A DNA stretch of 64,000 bases, taken from contig NZ_NETK01000001.1 in NCBI RefSeq assembly GCF_002343915.1, positions 7,330,001 through 7,394,000 on the forward strand. The letters are read 5' to 3'. This document shows, piece after piece, positions 43,828-51,534 of the stretch. This stretch comes from Nannocystis exedens. GTDB taxonomy: Bacteria > Myxococcota_A > Polyangia > Nannocystales > Nannocystaceae. The position numbers and the translations under genes were made by a program. A model generated the notes under the pieces. The model worked only from the letters and a program-made list of their open reading frames with translations, was not told where the DNA came from and searched no databases. Positions within the stretch are counted from its first letter, which is position 1. Each line of letters opens with the position of its first letter.

Positions 43828-45608
43828 CCGCGGACCGCGCGCAGATCGTCGCACTCTCCGCCGGTGAGCTCGCCGACGCGGTGCGAACCGGGACGATCGC
43901 CGCGGTCGAGGCGGCTCGCGCCTACCTCGCCCAGGTCGAGGACACGGCCGCGCGCCTCGGGGCTTACGTGCGCACCACGCCGGCGCTGGCGCTGGCCGAG
44001 GCCGCCGCGGTCGACGCGGCGCGGGCCCGCGGTGAGCCGCTCGGCCCGCTGGCGGGGGTGCCGTATGGCCTCAAGGACAGCCTCGTGACCGCCGGGGTGG
44101 CGACGGCCGCGGGCTCGCGGATGCTGGCCGGCTGGGTCCCGCCCTACGACGGCGCCCACGTCCGGCGCATGCGCGCCGCCGGGGCGGTGCTGCTCGGCAA
44201 GCTCGCGCTCGACGAGTTCGGCATGGGCGCCCACGGCGACCTGTGCGCGGATGTCCCGGAGGACAGGTTCTTGGACGGGGCGGGCGGCGAGCGGGCTTCG
44301 GAGCATGCGCGGATGGACATGTCCGGAAGGACATTCGCGCCCGTGCGGGCGCGCAGCGGCGCGGAGGGTGGGGCGGACGCGGCCGCGCGCGCCGCCGCGC
44401 GCGGGGGTGGCTGGCCCTCGGGACATCCTCGCGAGGGGTCGGGGCGGGGCGAGGGGCCGCGGGGCGCATGGTCTTCGGGACATGTCCCTTCAGACTCGCC
44501 GAGCGGGGCCGCGGGGCGGCGGTGGAGCGGGCCGTCCAACCCGTGGTCTTCGGGACATGTCCCGGGCGGCTCGTCGAGCGGGGCGGCGGCGGCGGTCGCG
44601 GGGCGGGCGGCGGCGGTCGCCGTCGGCAGCGACACGGGCGGATCGATCCGCGTGCCCGCGGCCCGCTGCGGGCTCGTCGGCGTGCGCCCGACCTGGGGCA
44701 GAGTGTCGCGGGCCGGGCTGGTCGCGTTCGCCTCGAGCCTCGACACCGTCGGCCCGCTGGCGCGCACCGTCGACGACGCGGCCCGCGTGCTCACCTGTCT
44801 CGCGGGACAGGACGATGCGGACAGCACCTCGCTGCGCGCGCCGGTGCCCGACTACGCGGCGATGGCGGCGCGCGGGCGCGGCGACGGGCTGCGCGGGGTG
44901 ACGATCGGGGTCGACCCGGCCGGCCTCGCGGGCGTCGAGCCGGCGGTGGCGGAGGCGTTCGCGGCGGCGCTGGCGACCCTTGTCGGGGTCGGGGCGGCGA
45001 TCGTCGAGGTCGCGCTGCCGGACCCGGGGCAGGCGCTGGCGGCCTACGCGGCGCTGTCGGCGGTCGAGGCGGTCAGCAACCTGGCCCGCTACGACGGCGT
45101 GCGCTACGGGCTGTGTGTCCCGAAGGACAGCTTCGCGGCGACGGCGGCGGCGACCCGCGGCGCCGGGTTCGGGCGCGAGGTCAAGCGCCGGCTGGTGCTG
45201 GGCGCGTGGCTGCAGGCCGAGCCGGAGCTGCTGGCGCGGGCCCGGGCGGCCCGGGCGACGGCGACCGCCGGGCTTCAGGCGGCGCTGGCCGGCTGCGACG
45301 CGCTGGCGAGCCCGACCTGCGCCGAGGCGGGGGTGCGCGTGCGAGAAGCTGTCCTCGAGGACAGTTTGCGAGCGGGCCGCGCCCTGGTCGACCTCGACGT
45401 CGACCGCTTCACCGTGGCCGCCAGTCTGGCCGGGTTGCCGGCGCTGTCGCTGCCGTGCGGGCTGACGGCGGGCCCGCCGGCGCTGCCGATCGGGCTCCAC
45501 CTCGTGGGCCGGCGGCTCGAGGAGGGGCGGCTGCTGGCGATCGCGGCCGCGTTCGAGGCGGCGACGCCGTGGCGCGCGCGCCTGTTCGCCGGTCCGGAGG
45601 GCGCGTGA
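43824..45608 (+). CDS. gatA: Aspartyl/glutamyl-tRNA amidotransferase subunit A with large insertion
   Basis: 594 residues, about 100 more than the usual 480-490. Amidase-signature residues are present: the catalytic Lys in GVPYGLKDSLV, the cis-Ser in VPGGSSSGAAAAVA, and the nucleophile Ser in GSDTGGSIRVPA. Between DEFGMGAHG and NPW, where homologues have about 13 residues, there are about 103. This stretch is low-complexity Gly/Arg/Ser/Ala and contains several hairpin-word copies. The normally charged NPWD(L/H)xxVPGG reads NPWSSGHVPGG. The frame is open throughout, so the protein may still be made and active. More words are in frame further on (LAGQD, VPKDS, VLEDS). It overlaps gatC and gatB by four bases each. 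Confidence 0.92.
   Translation: MTADRAQIVALSAGELADAVRTGTIAAVEAARAYLAQVEDTAARLGAYVRTTPALALAEAAAVDAARARGEPLGPLAGVPYGLKDSLVTAGVATAAGSRMLAGWVPPYDGAHVRRMRAAGAVLLGKLALDEFGMGAHGDLCADVPEDRFLDGAGGERASEHARMDMSGRTFAPVRARSGAEGGADAAARAAARGGGWPSGHPREGSGRGEGPRGAWSSGHVPSDSPSGAAGRRWSGPSNPWSSGHVPGGSSSGAAAAVAGRAAAVAVGSDTGGSIRVPAARCGLVGVRPTWGRVSRAGLVAFASSLDTVGPLARTVDDAARVLTCLAGQDDADSTSLRAPVPDYAAMAARGRGDGLRGVTIGVDPAGLAGVEPAVAEAFAAALATLVGVGAAIVEVALPDPGQALAAYAALSAVEAVSNLARYDGVRYGLCVPKDSFAATAAATRGAGFGREVKRRLVLGAWLQAEPELLARARAARATATAGLQAALAGCDALASPTCAEAGVRVREAVLEDSLRAGRALVDLDVDRFTVAASLAGLPALSLPCGLTAGPPALPIGLHLVGRRLEEGRLLAIAAAFEAATPWRARLFAGPEGA
44229..44620 (+). repeat. Hairpin-word expansion inside gatA, with a 78-bp tandem duplication
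   Basis: Words at about 44249 (GATGTCCCGGAGGACAGG), 44317 (GACATGTCCGGAAGGACATT), 44418 (CGGGACATCC), 44468 and 44546 (TCTTCGGGACATGTCCC). The last two are equivalent parts of a tandem duplication of about 78 bp (44464-44541 and 44542-44619). Both copies contain TGGTCTTCGGGACATGTCCC and later GAGCGGGGC. Confidence 0.85.
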
Positions 45609-47068
45609 CGTCCGAGCTCGTGCCGGTGATCGGGCTCGAGGTCCACTGCCGGCTGAAGACGGCGAGCAAGCTGTTCTCCGCCTGTCCCTTGCGACCTGGC
45701 GCAGCGGCCAACTCGGCCACCGACCCGTACACGTGGGCGCTGCCGGGGACGCTGCCGACGGTCAACGCCGCCGCGGTGGCGCTGGCGGTGCGGCTGGCGG
45801 CGGCGCTCGGCTGCGAGGTCGCCGAGGAGAGCGGCTGGGACCGCAAGCACTACTTCTACCCCGACCTGCCGAAGGGCTATCAGATCAGCCAGCACGCGCG
45901 CCCGCTGGCCCGCGGCGGCGGGCTCGAGGTGCCCGACCCGGAGGCGGGGCCGTGGGCGACGCGGGTGATCGCGCTGCAGCGGCTGCACCTCGAGGAGGAC
46001 GCGGCGAAGGTCCACGCCGGCGCGCTGCTCGATTACAACCGGGCCGGGGCGCCGCTGGTCGAGATCGTGACGGCGCCTGTGATCCGCAGCGCTGCGGAGG
46101 CTGCGCGGGTGTTGCGGTCGCTGCGCTTGCTGCTGCTCCGCCTCGGTGTGTCCGACGCCACGATGGAGGACGGTTCGCTCCGCTGCGACGTGAATGTCTC
46201 GCTGCAGCGGCGGGGATCCTCGGCGCCGGGGGTGCGCTGCGAGATCAAGAACCTCAACTCGTTCAACTTCATCGAGCGGGCCGTGACGGCCGAGGTCGAA
46301 CGCCAGGAGGCGCTGCTTGCCGCAGGAGTGCCGGTCACGCCGGTGACGTTGCGCTACGACCCGGCCCGCGCGGCGGTGCAGGTGATGCGCGTGAAGGAGA
46401 CAGAGCTCGAATACCGCTGGCTCCCCGAGCCCGATCTGCCGCCGCTGCGCGTCGATCCGGCGGCGGCGGCGGCGGCGCGCGCGAGTCTGCCCGAGCTGCC
46501 CGAGCGGACCCGCATGCGCTACTGCGTGCTCGGGCTGGCGCCCATCGAGGCGGCGCAGCTGATCGACGAACCTGTCCTCGGGGACTGGTACGACGCGGCG
46601 CTGACGAGCCTCGGTCCGCGCGGGCCGGCGCTGGCGCGGCGGCTGTGCAAGTGGCTGACGGTCGAGCTGATCGGGCGCGTCCCGCCGGCGCAGCTGGCGT
46701 CTGCGAAGGTGGTGCCCGCGGCGCTCGCCGAGCTCGTCCGTATGCTCGAGTGCGGCGAGGTCAGCGCACCGGCGGCGAAGCAAATCCTGGATCTGCTGGT
46801 GGAGGAGGGCGGCGTCCCGGGTGGGATCGCCGCGCGCGAGGGCCTTCTCCTCGAGAACGACGACGCGGCGCTGACGGCGGCGATCGTCGAGGTGCTGCGT
46901 GGCTATCCGCAGCAGGTGGCGCAGTATCGCGCAGGAAAGGCGACGTTATGGGGATACCTTATTGGGCGGGTTATGCAGGTGCTGCGGGGTCGGGCCGACC
47001 CGCAACGCGTCCACAAACTCCTCGTGGTGGCGTTACAGTCGCCGCCCCCAGGAGACGAAACGATATGA
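45605..47068 (+). CDS. gatB: Aspartyl/glutamyl-tRNA amidotransferase subunit B
   Basis: 487 residues. The kinase part has GLEVHCRLKTASKLF, YPDLPKGYQISQ, LEEDAAKVHAG and RAGAPLVEIVT; EIKNLNSFNF follows. The C-terminal YqeY/tail domain ends YRAGKATLWGYLIGRVM. The Cys-rich zinc region normally read as CxC..CPVCLGLPG is here CPLRPGAAANSATDPYTWAL, with most zinc ligands gone. Part of it is encoded by a hairpin-word-like sequence (CCTGTCCCTTGCGACCTGG, 45682-45700). The GTG start overlaps the gatA stop and the TGA overlaps the mtnA ATG. Confidence 0.93.
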   Translation: MTSELVPVIGLEVHCRLKTASKLFSACPLRPGAAANSATDPYTWALPGTLPTVNAAAVALAVRLAAALGCEVAEESGWDRKHYFYPDLPKGYQISQHARPLARGGGLEVPDPEAGPWATRVIALQRLHLEEDAAKVHAGALLDYNRAGAPLVEIVTAPVIRSAAEAARVLRSLRLLLLRLGVSDATMEDGSLRCDVNVSLQRRGSSAPGVRCEIKNLNSFNFIERAVTAEVERQEALLAAGVPVTPVTLRYDPARAAVQVMRVKETELEYRWLPEPDLPPLRVDPAAAAAARASLPELPERTRMRYCVLGLAPIEAAQLIDEPVLGDWYDAALTSLGPRGPALARRLCKWLTVELIGRVPPAQLASAKVVPAALAELVRMLECGEVSAPAAKQILDLLVEEGGVPGGIAAREGLLLENDDAALTAAIVEVLRGYPQQVAQYRAGKATLWGYLIGRVMQVLRGRADPQRVHKLLVVALQSPPPGDETI

Positions 47069-48120
47069 CCAGCGAATCCAGCGCGATGCTCCGCCCGGTC
47101 AAGCTCAGCCCCGACGGCCGGGTGCTGCACCTGCTCGACCAGCGTTCGCTCCCCGAGCGCGAGGACTGGCTCGACCTCGACGACGTCGAGTCGGTGGCGG
47201 AGGCGATCGAGCGGCTGGCGGTGCGCGGGGCCCCGGCGATCGGCTGCGCGGCGGCGCTCGGGTTGGTGGCCTCGTCGTGGCGCTTTTCGGACGACACGGT
47301 GATGTTCCGCGAGTCGTGCCTGATGGCGTGCGAGCGGCTGGCGCGGACCCGGCCGACCGCGGTCAACCTGTTCCACGCGATCGCCCACATGCGCGGCGCG
47401 CTGGCCGAGTGCCCGGCCGGGCTGGCGGTCGCCGGCGTGCGCGGGCACCTGCACGCGGCGGCGCTGCGCTACGTCGACGACGAGCTGCGCGCGTGCCTGA
47501 CGATGGCGGACCACGGGGCGCCGCTGATGCCCGAGGTCGGCACGGTGCTGACGCACTGCAACACCGGGGCGCTGGCGACGGCCGGCTGGGGCACGGCGCT
47601 CGGCGTGATCCGGCGGGCCCACGCCAGCGGCAAGAAGATCCGCGTGCTCGCCGACGAGACGCGGCCGGTGCTGCAGGGCGCGCGGCTGACCGCGTGGGAG
47701 CTGCGGCACGACGGGATCCCCGTCGATGTCATCGCCGACAACATGGCCGGCGCGCTGATGGCCCGCGGCGAGATCCAGGCGGCCATCGTCGGCGCCGACC
47801 GGATCGCCCGCAACGGCGACGTCGCCAACAAGATCGGCACCTACACCGTGGCGGTCCTGTGCCGCTACCACCAGATCCCGTTCTACGTGGCGGCGCCGTG
47901 GTCGACGATCGACCCGTCGACCGCGAGCGGGGCGGAGATCCCGATCGAGGAGCGCGACCACAACGAGGTCCACCTCCACGGCGGCCGGCGCATGACCCCG
48001 GCCGGCGTCGGCGCCCGCAACCCGGCGTTCGACGTCACCCCCGCCGAGCTGGTCACCGCCTTCATCACCGAGCGCGGGGTGTTCCGCCCGGCGACGCTGT
48101 CGGCGCTGATGGATTCCTGA
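47065..48120 (+). CDS. mtnA: S-methyl-5-thioribose-1-phosphate isomerase MtnA
   Basis: Methionine salvage: isomerises methylthioribose 1-phosphate to methylthioribulose 1-phosphate. 351 residues. IERLAVRGAPAIGCAAALG is the N-terminal signature. The catalytic Cys is in LTHCNTGALAT, the Asp in VGADRIARNGDVANKIGTY, and GVGARNPAFDVTP closes the fold. SD AGGAGA precedes the ATG, which overlaps the gatB stop. Co-transcription with gatCAB is unusual. No other mtn genes are here. Confidence 0.95.
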   Translation: MTSESSAMLRPVKLSPDGRVLHLLDQRSLPEREDWLDLDDVESVAEAIERLAVRGAPAIGCAAALGLVASSWRFSDDTVMFRESCLMACERLARTRPTAVNLFHAIAHMRGALAECPAGLAVAGVRGHLHAAALRYVDDELRACLTMADHGAPLMPEVGTVLTHCNTGALATAGWGTALGVIRRAHASGKKIRVLADETRPVLQGARLTAWELRHDGIPVDVIADNMAGALMARGEIQAAIVGADRIARNGDVANKIGTYTVAVLCRYHQIPFYVAAPWSTIDPSTASGAEIPIEERDHNEVHLHGGRRMTPAGVGARNPAFDVTPAELVTAFITERGVFRPATLSALMDS

Positions 48121-48177
48121 AAGGACATGCCGTAAGAGGCATGTTTGAGGGGACATGTGCGTAAGGGCATGTCCCTT
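48121..48177. repeat. Double hairpin array in the mtnA / hydrolase convergent gap
   Basis: Hairpin 1: ACATGCC (48125-48131) / GGCATGT (48138-48144). Hairpin 2: AGGGGACATG (48148-48157) / CATGTCCCTT (48168-48177), 10 bp with one G-T, loop TGCGTAAGGG. It starts at the base after the mtnA stop. Confidence 0.8.
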
Positions 48178-48207
48178 CCGCCGTTCGCGCGGGCGAGGCC
48201 GGGCGGC

Positions 48208-49977
48208 TCATTTCCCGCGCGGCTTGGCCGGCGCGGGCGCGGGGCCGGCCTTGACCTGGCCCAGGAGCCAGTTCGTGAGCTGGCCGAGGAACGCGGGGTC
48301 GACGGTGCGGGCGGCGTCGAGGTAGCGGGCCGGGGTGGAGTTCTCGGGCTCGGGCTTGAACAGGTGGTCGAGGTCGGCGAACTGCTTGAGCTCGGCCTTG
48401 CGTTTGCGGCGCTTGGCCAGCTTCATCAGCTCTTGCGGGTCGCGGTTCGGGTCGACCTCGAAGTCCTTGGTGCCCTGGGCGATCCACAGCGGCGCCTCGC
48501 CGCCGGCGATCAGCGCCTCCGGCGAGACCTGTAAAATTTCCCGCACCCACAGCGCCTGCGAGGCCAGCTCGGGCGGCACGCCCTGGCCGGTCTTGAGCGC
48601 CTGCAGCGTCTTCTCCTGGGTCTTTTTGGCGTCGTCGCGGAGCTGGGGCGGCACCGCCTGCAGGGCTGCCTCGCCCTGCGCGCGCAGGATCTGCTCGTAG
48701 GGGCGGCCGGGCGCGGCGAGCAGGGCCACCGCCTTCACGCCCGGGTCTTCGGCGGCCAGGGTGAGGGCCTTCCAGCCGCCCTCGCCGTGGCCGACGAGGA
48801 CGATGCGGTCGGGGTCGACCTCGTCCTGGACCAGCAGGGTCCGCAGCGCGCGGCGGGCGTCCTCGAGCTGGCCGAGGTAGGAGACCGGGCCCTCGGCGCT
48901 GCTGCCGAAGCCGCGCTCGTCGAAGCGGAGGACCGCGAAGCCGGCCTCGGCGAGCGCGTCGGTGATCGTGTGGCTGCCGAGGTCGACCGGGGGCGGGCCG
49001 GCGAAGCCGAAGCGGTCCTGCTGGCCGGTGCCGGGCAGCAGGAGCGCGCCGGGGAACGGGCCCTTGCCGGGCGGCAGCAGGACCTCGCCGGCGAGCGCGG
49101 GCTCACCTGGCCTTCCGGGCAGCTCGACCTCGCGGCGGGTGAACTTCGCGCCCGGCGGCGGGCTGTACTTGAGGACAGGTGGCCCGGCGATCTCCCACTC
49201 GGGCCAGGCGGGCGGCTGGACGGGGACCTGGATCTCGACGTCGTCGGCCTCGATCTGGACCTTCTCGATCCGGCCGTCGCGCAGCTCGATCGTCTCGCCG
49301 AGGTTGGTCTTGACGGTGGCCCGCCCGGGCGTCGCGGGGTCGGGGATCGTCAGCGTCGCCGTCCACTCGGTCGGCATCGAGCCCGACAGGCTGACCAGGC
49401 GCCAGGCCAGCTCGCCGGCCTCGAGGCGGCGCAGGCCGAACATCAGCTCCTCGTGGAAGATCGCCGAGAAGGCCATGTACGCGTCGCCGCTGCGGTAGGT
49501 GATCTCGTCGCGCTCGCGGCCGGAGCTGAAGTGGAGCGCGTCGCCCTTGCGCTCGAACGTCAGCTCGGCGGCGTTGCTGCGCTCGAAGCCGCGGACGAGG
49601 TCGCCGCGGGCGTCGACGACGATCTCGCCGGAGCTGCGCAGCGGCTCGGCCGGCTTGCCGTCGCGGCCGGGCGGGCGCAGCTCGATGCGGGTGGCGAAGC
49701 GGAAGCGGCCGGGCTCGCCGTCGACCGGGCCCTCGTAGCGGCCCCACGAGGTGCCGATCGGCTTGCCGGCCTGCATCATCGTGTAGACGCGGACCTCGCC
49801 CGGGCGGTAGAGCTTGTCGACCGCGGCGCCGGGCCACGACAGGGTGACCTGTCCTTCGGAACCTGTCTCCGGGGACTTGGACTCCTCGGTCGGGATCTTG
49901 AGGCAGCCGCCCGCGAGCGTCAGCGCGAGGGCAGCCGTCAGGGCGCGGGCGGCGAGGGCGAGCGGGCGGGGGCGCAT
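48208..49977 (-). CDS. Alpha/beta-hydrolase-fold lipoprotein lacking the nucleophile Ser
   Basis: 589 residues. Signal peptide with lipobox LAGGC. An N-terminal beta-rich domain of about 280 residues is followed by an alpha/beta-hydrolase domain with LLPGTGQQDRFG, FDERGFGSS and, at the nucleophile elbow, LVGHGEGGWKAL. The canonical motif is GHSxGG; here the Ser is Gly. The Asp/His region (DFEVDPNRD, DLDHLFKPE) is retained. It may be inactive as an esterase, or serve binding. It converges on mtnA and lies downstream of a DUF4215 lipoprotein on the same strand. Confidence 0.82.
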   Translation of the reverse strand: MRPRPLALAARALTAALALTLAGGCLKIPTEESKSPETGSEGQVTLSWPGAAVDKLYRPGEVRVYTMMQAGKPIGTSWGRYEGPVDGEPGRFRFATRIELRPPGRDGKPAEPLRSSGEIVVDARGDLVRGFERSNAAELTFERKGDALHFSSGRERDEITYRSGDAYMAFSAIFHEELMFGLRRLEAGELAWRLVSLSGSMPTEWTATLTIPDPATPGRATVKTNLGETIELRDGRIEKVQIEADDVEIQVPVQPPAWPEWEIAGPPVLKYSPPPGAKFTRREVELPGRPGEPALAGEVLLPPGKGPFPGALLLPGTGQQDRFGFAGPPPVDLGSHTITDALAEAGFAVLRFDERGFGSSAEGPVSYLGQLEDARRALRTLLVQDEVDPDRIVLVGHGEGGWKALTLAAEDPGVKAVALLAAPGRPYEQILRAQGEAALQAVPPQLRDDAKKTQEKTLQALKTGQGVPPELASQALWVREILQVSPEALIAGGEAPLWIAQGTKDFEVDPNRDPQELMKLAKRRKRKAELKQFADLDHLFKPEPENSTPARYLDAARTVDPAFLGQLTNWLLGQVKAGPAPAPAKPRGK

Positions 49978-50035
49978 GGGCCCCGGGGATAGCCCAAGAC
50001 GCCGGGCGATGCCACCGCCGCGGCGAGCGCGGCGC

Positions 50036-51388
50036 TCACAGGTCGCGGCACAGGCGGAAGCTGTCGAAGCGGGTGATGTCCGGCAGCGGCTGGCCGCCGG
50101 TGTAGCCCCAGACCTGCAGGCGGGTCAGCGACTTGCTCCCGTCGAGCAGCGGGAGGATGTCGTGCAGGACCCACCCGTCCAGCTGCTGGTTGGAATAGAA
50201 GGTGCTGCCGACGGTGTTGTCGGCGTAGCCCCACTCGACGTACATCGCCGGGTTGTCGGCGGCGTCGTGCCAGGTCCAGAAGTCGGCGCTGACGAGCTGC
50301 GCGACCGGGGTGGCGGCGAAGGTCTGCTGGACGTGCCAGTTGTCGCTCGCTTCGGCGGCCCACACGCCGTCGTGCGGGTTCATCGTCACGACCACGCCGC
50401 CGTTGGTGGTCCACGGGGCGAGCGCGCCGGACTCGAAGCCCTCGTTGACGAGCAGGCTGACCTGGCCGGGGCCGCACAGCGACAGGACCTCGACCTCGCA
50501 GGTCGGGCTGCAGCCGTCGCCGGAGACGTCGTTGCCGTCGTCGCAGTCCTCGCCGGCCTGGACGACGCCGTCGCCGCACGCCTCGACCTGGCAGGTCGGG
50601 CCGCAGCCGTCGTCGGCGTCGGTGTTGCCGTCGTCGCAGGTCTCGCCGAGGCCGGCCTGGGTGACGCCGTCGCCGCACGCCTCGATCGCGCAGGTGTCGC
50701 TGCAGCCGTCCTCGGCCGCGGTGTTGCCGTCGTCGCACTGCTCGCCGAGCTCCATCGTCAGCACGCCGTCGCCGCAGCTCTCGAGCACGCAGGCGGCGCT
50801 GCAGCCGTCGTCGGCGTCGGTGTTGCCGTCGTCGCACTGCTCGCCGAGGCCGGCCTGGACGACGCCGTCGCCGCACAGCTCGCTGACGCAGGCGGCGCTG
50901 CAGCCGTCGCGATCGGCGGTGTTGCCGTCGTCGCAGCCCTCGCCCGGGCCCTGGTCGCCGTCGCCGCAGACGTTGAGCACACAGCCGGCGAGGCACGCCT
51001 GGCTCGGGCCGTTGTCGCCGCCGTCGTCGCACTCCTCGCCGTCCTCGACGAGCCCGTTGCCGCACTCGGACGCCGGCGCGGTGCTCCCGTCGGTGGTGGT
51101 CGAGTCGTCGGTCGTCGCCGTGCTCGTGGTCGTCGTCGTCGAGGTCGACGGATCGCCGGTGGTGGTCGAGTCGCCGTCGGAGGCGGTGCCGTCGTCGGTG
51201 TCGGAGGTCGTGGTCGGGACGCCGGTGGTCGGGGCGTCGGTGGTCCCCGGCTCGGTCGTGCTGCCGTCGGTGGTGGTCGAGGACGGCTCGAGCGTGTCGG
51301 TGGTGGCGACGGCGTCGCCGCAGGCGGAAAGGGACAGTAAGGTAATGGCCGCGAGGGCCGGGGTCGCGCAGCGGGCGAGGGTCTTCAT
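50036..51388 (-). CDS. DUF4215 (myxobacterial Cys-rich repeat) lipoprotein
   Basis: 450 residues. Signal peptide with lipobox SLSAC, a Thr/Asp-rich linker of about 80 residues, then six tandem Cys-rich repeats of the form CGDGV..GEQCDDGNTDADDGCS..C. A C-terminal jelly-roll-like domain of about 140 residues (LVNEGFESGALAPWTTNGG to FRLCRDL) resembles carbohydrate-binding modules. It is probably an exposed surface protein. ATG 51388 was chosen; an ATG 9 nt upstream is equally open. Confidence 0.88.
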   Translation of the reverse strand: MKTLARCATPALAAITLLSLSACGDAVATTDTLEPSSTTTDGSTTEPGTTDAPTTGVPTTTSDTDDGTASDGDSTTTGDPSTSTTTTTSTATTDDSTTTDGSTAPASECGNGLVEDGEECDDGGDNGPSQACLAGCVLNVCGDGDQGPGEGCDDGNTADRDGCSAACVSELCGDGVVQAGLGEQCDDGNTDADDGCSAACVLESCGDGVLTMELGEQCDDGNTAAEDGCSDTCAIEACGDGVTQAGLGETCDDGNTDADDGCGPTCQVEACGDGVVQAGEDCDDGNDVSGDGCSPTCEVEVLSLCGPGQVSLLVNEGFESGALAPWTTNGGVVVTMNPHDGVWAAEASDNWHVQQTFAATPVAQLVSADFWTWHDAADNPAMYVEWGYADNTVGSTFYSNQQLDGWVLHDILPLLDGSKSLTRLQVWGYTGGQPLPDITRFDSFRLCRDL

Positions 51389-51436
51389 CGCAGCCATCGT
51401 ACCAGCGCCGCGACAGCGGCGAGCGCGGGCGCGGGC

Positions 51437-51528
51437 GCACATGGCCTTGGGGACATGTGCTCGGCGGGGGCGCCCCACATGTCGCACCGGGCGCGGCCGG
51501 CGAGCCGGCGAGCTGTCCCGGGGGACAG
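51437..51528. repeat. Two hairpins behind the AAA-WD40 gene
   Basis: GCACATG (51437-51443) / CATGTGC (51454-51460), and CTGTCC-CGGG-GGACAG (51513-51528) directly behind the minus-strand stop. Both are hairpin-word family members in terminator position for the AAA-WD40 gene. Confidence 0.75.
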
Positions 51529-51534
51529 GTCCTC

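Noticed and set aside
43510..48120. gatA as a pseudogene because of the low-complexity insert
   Set aside because: The frame is open over the whole length, all catalytic residues are present and downstream genes are translationally coupled, so it is kept as a coding gene with an expansion.
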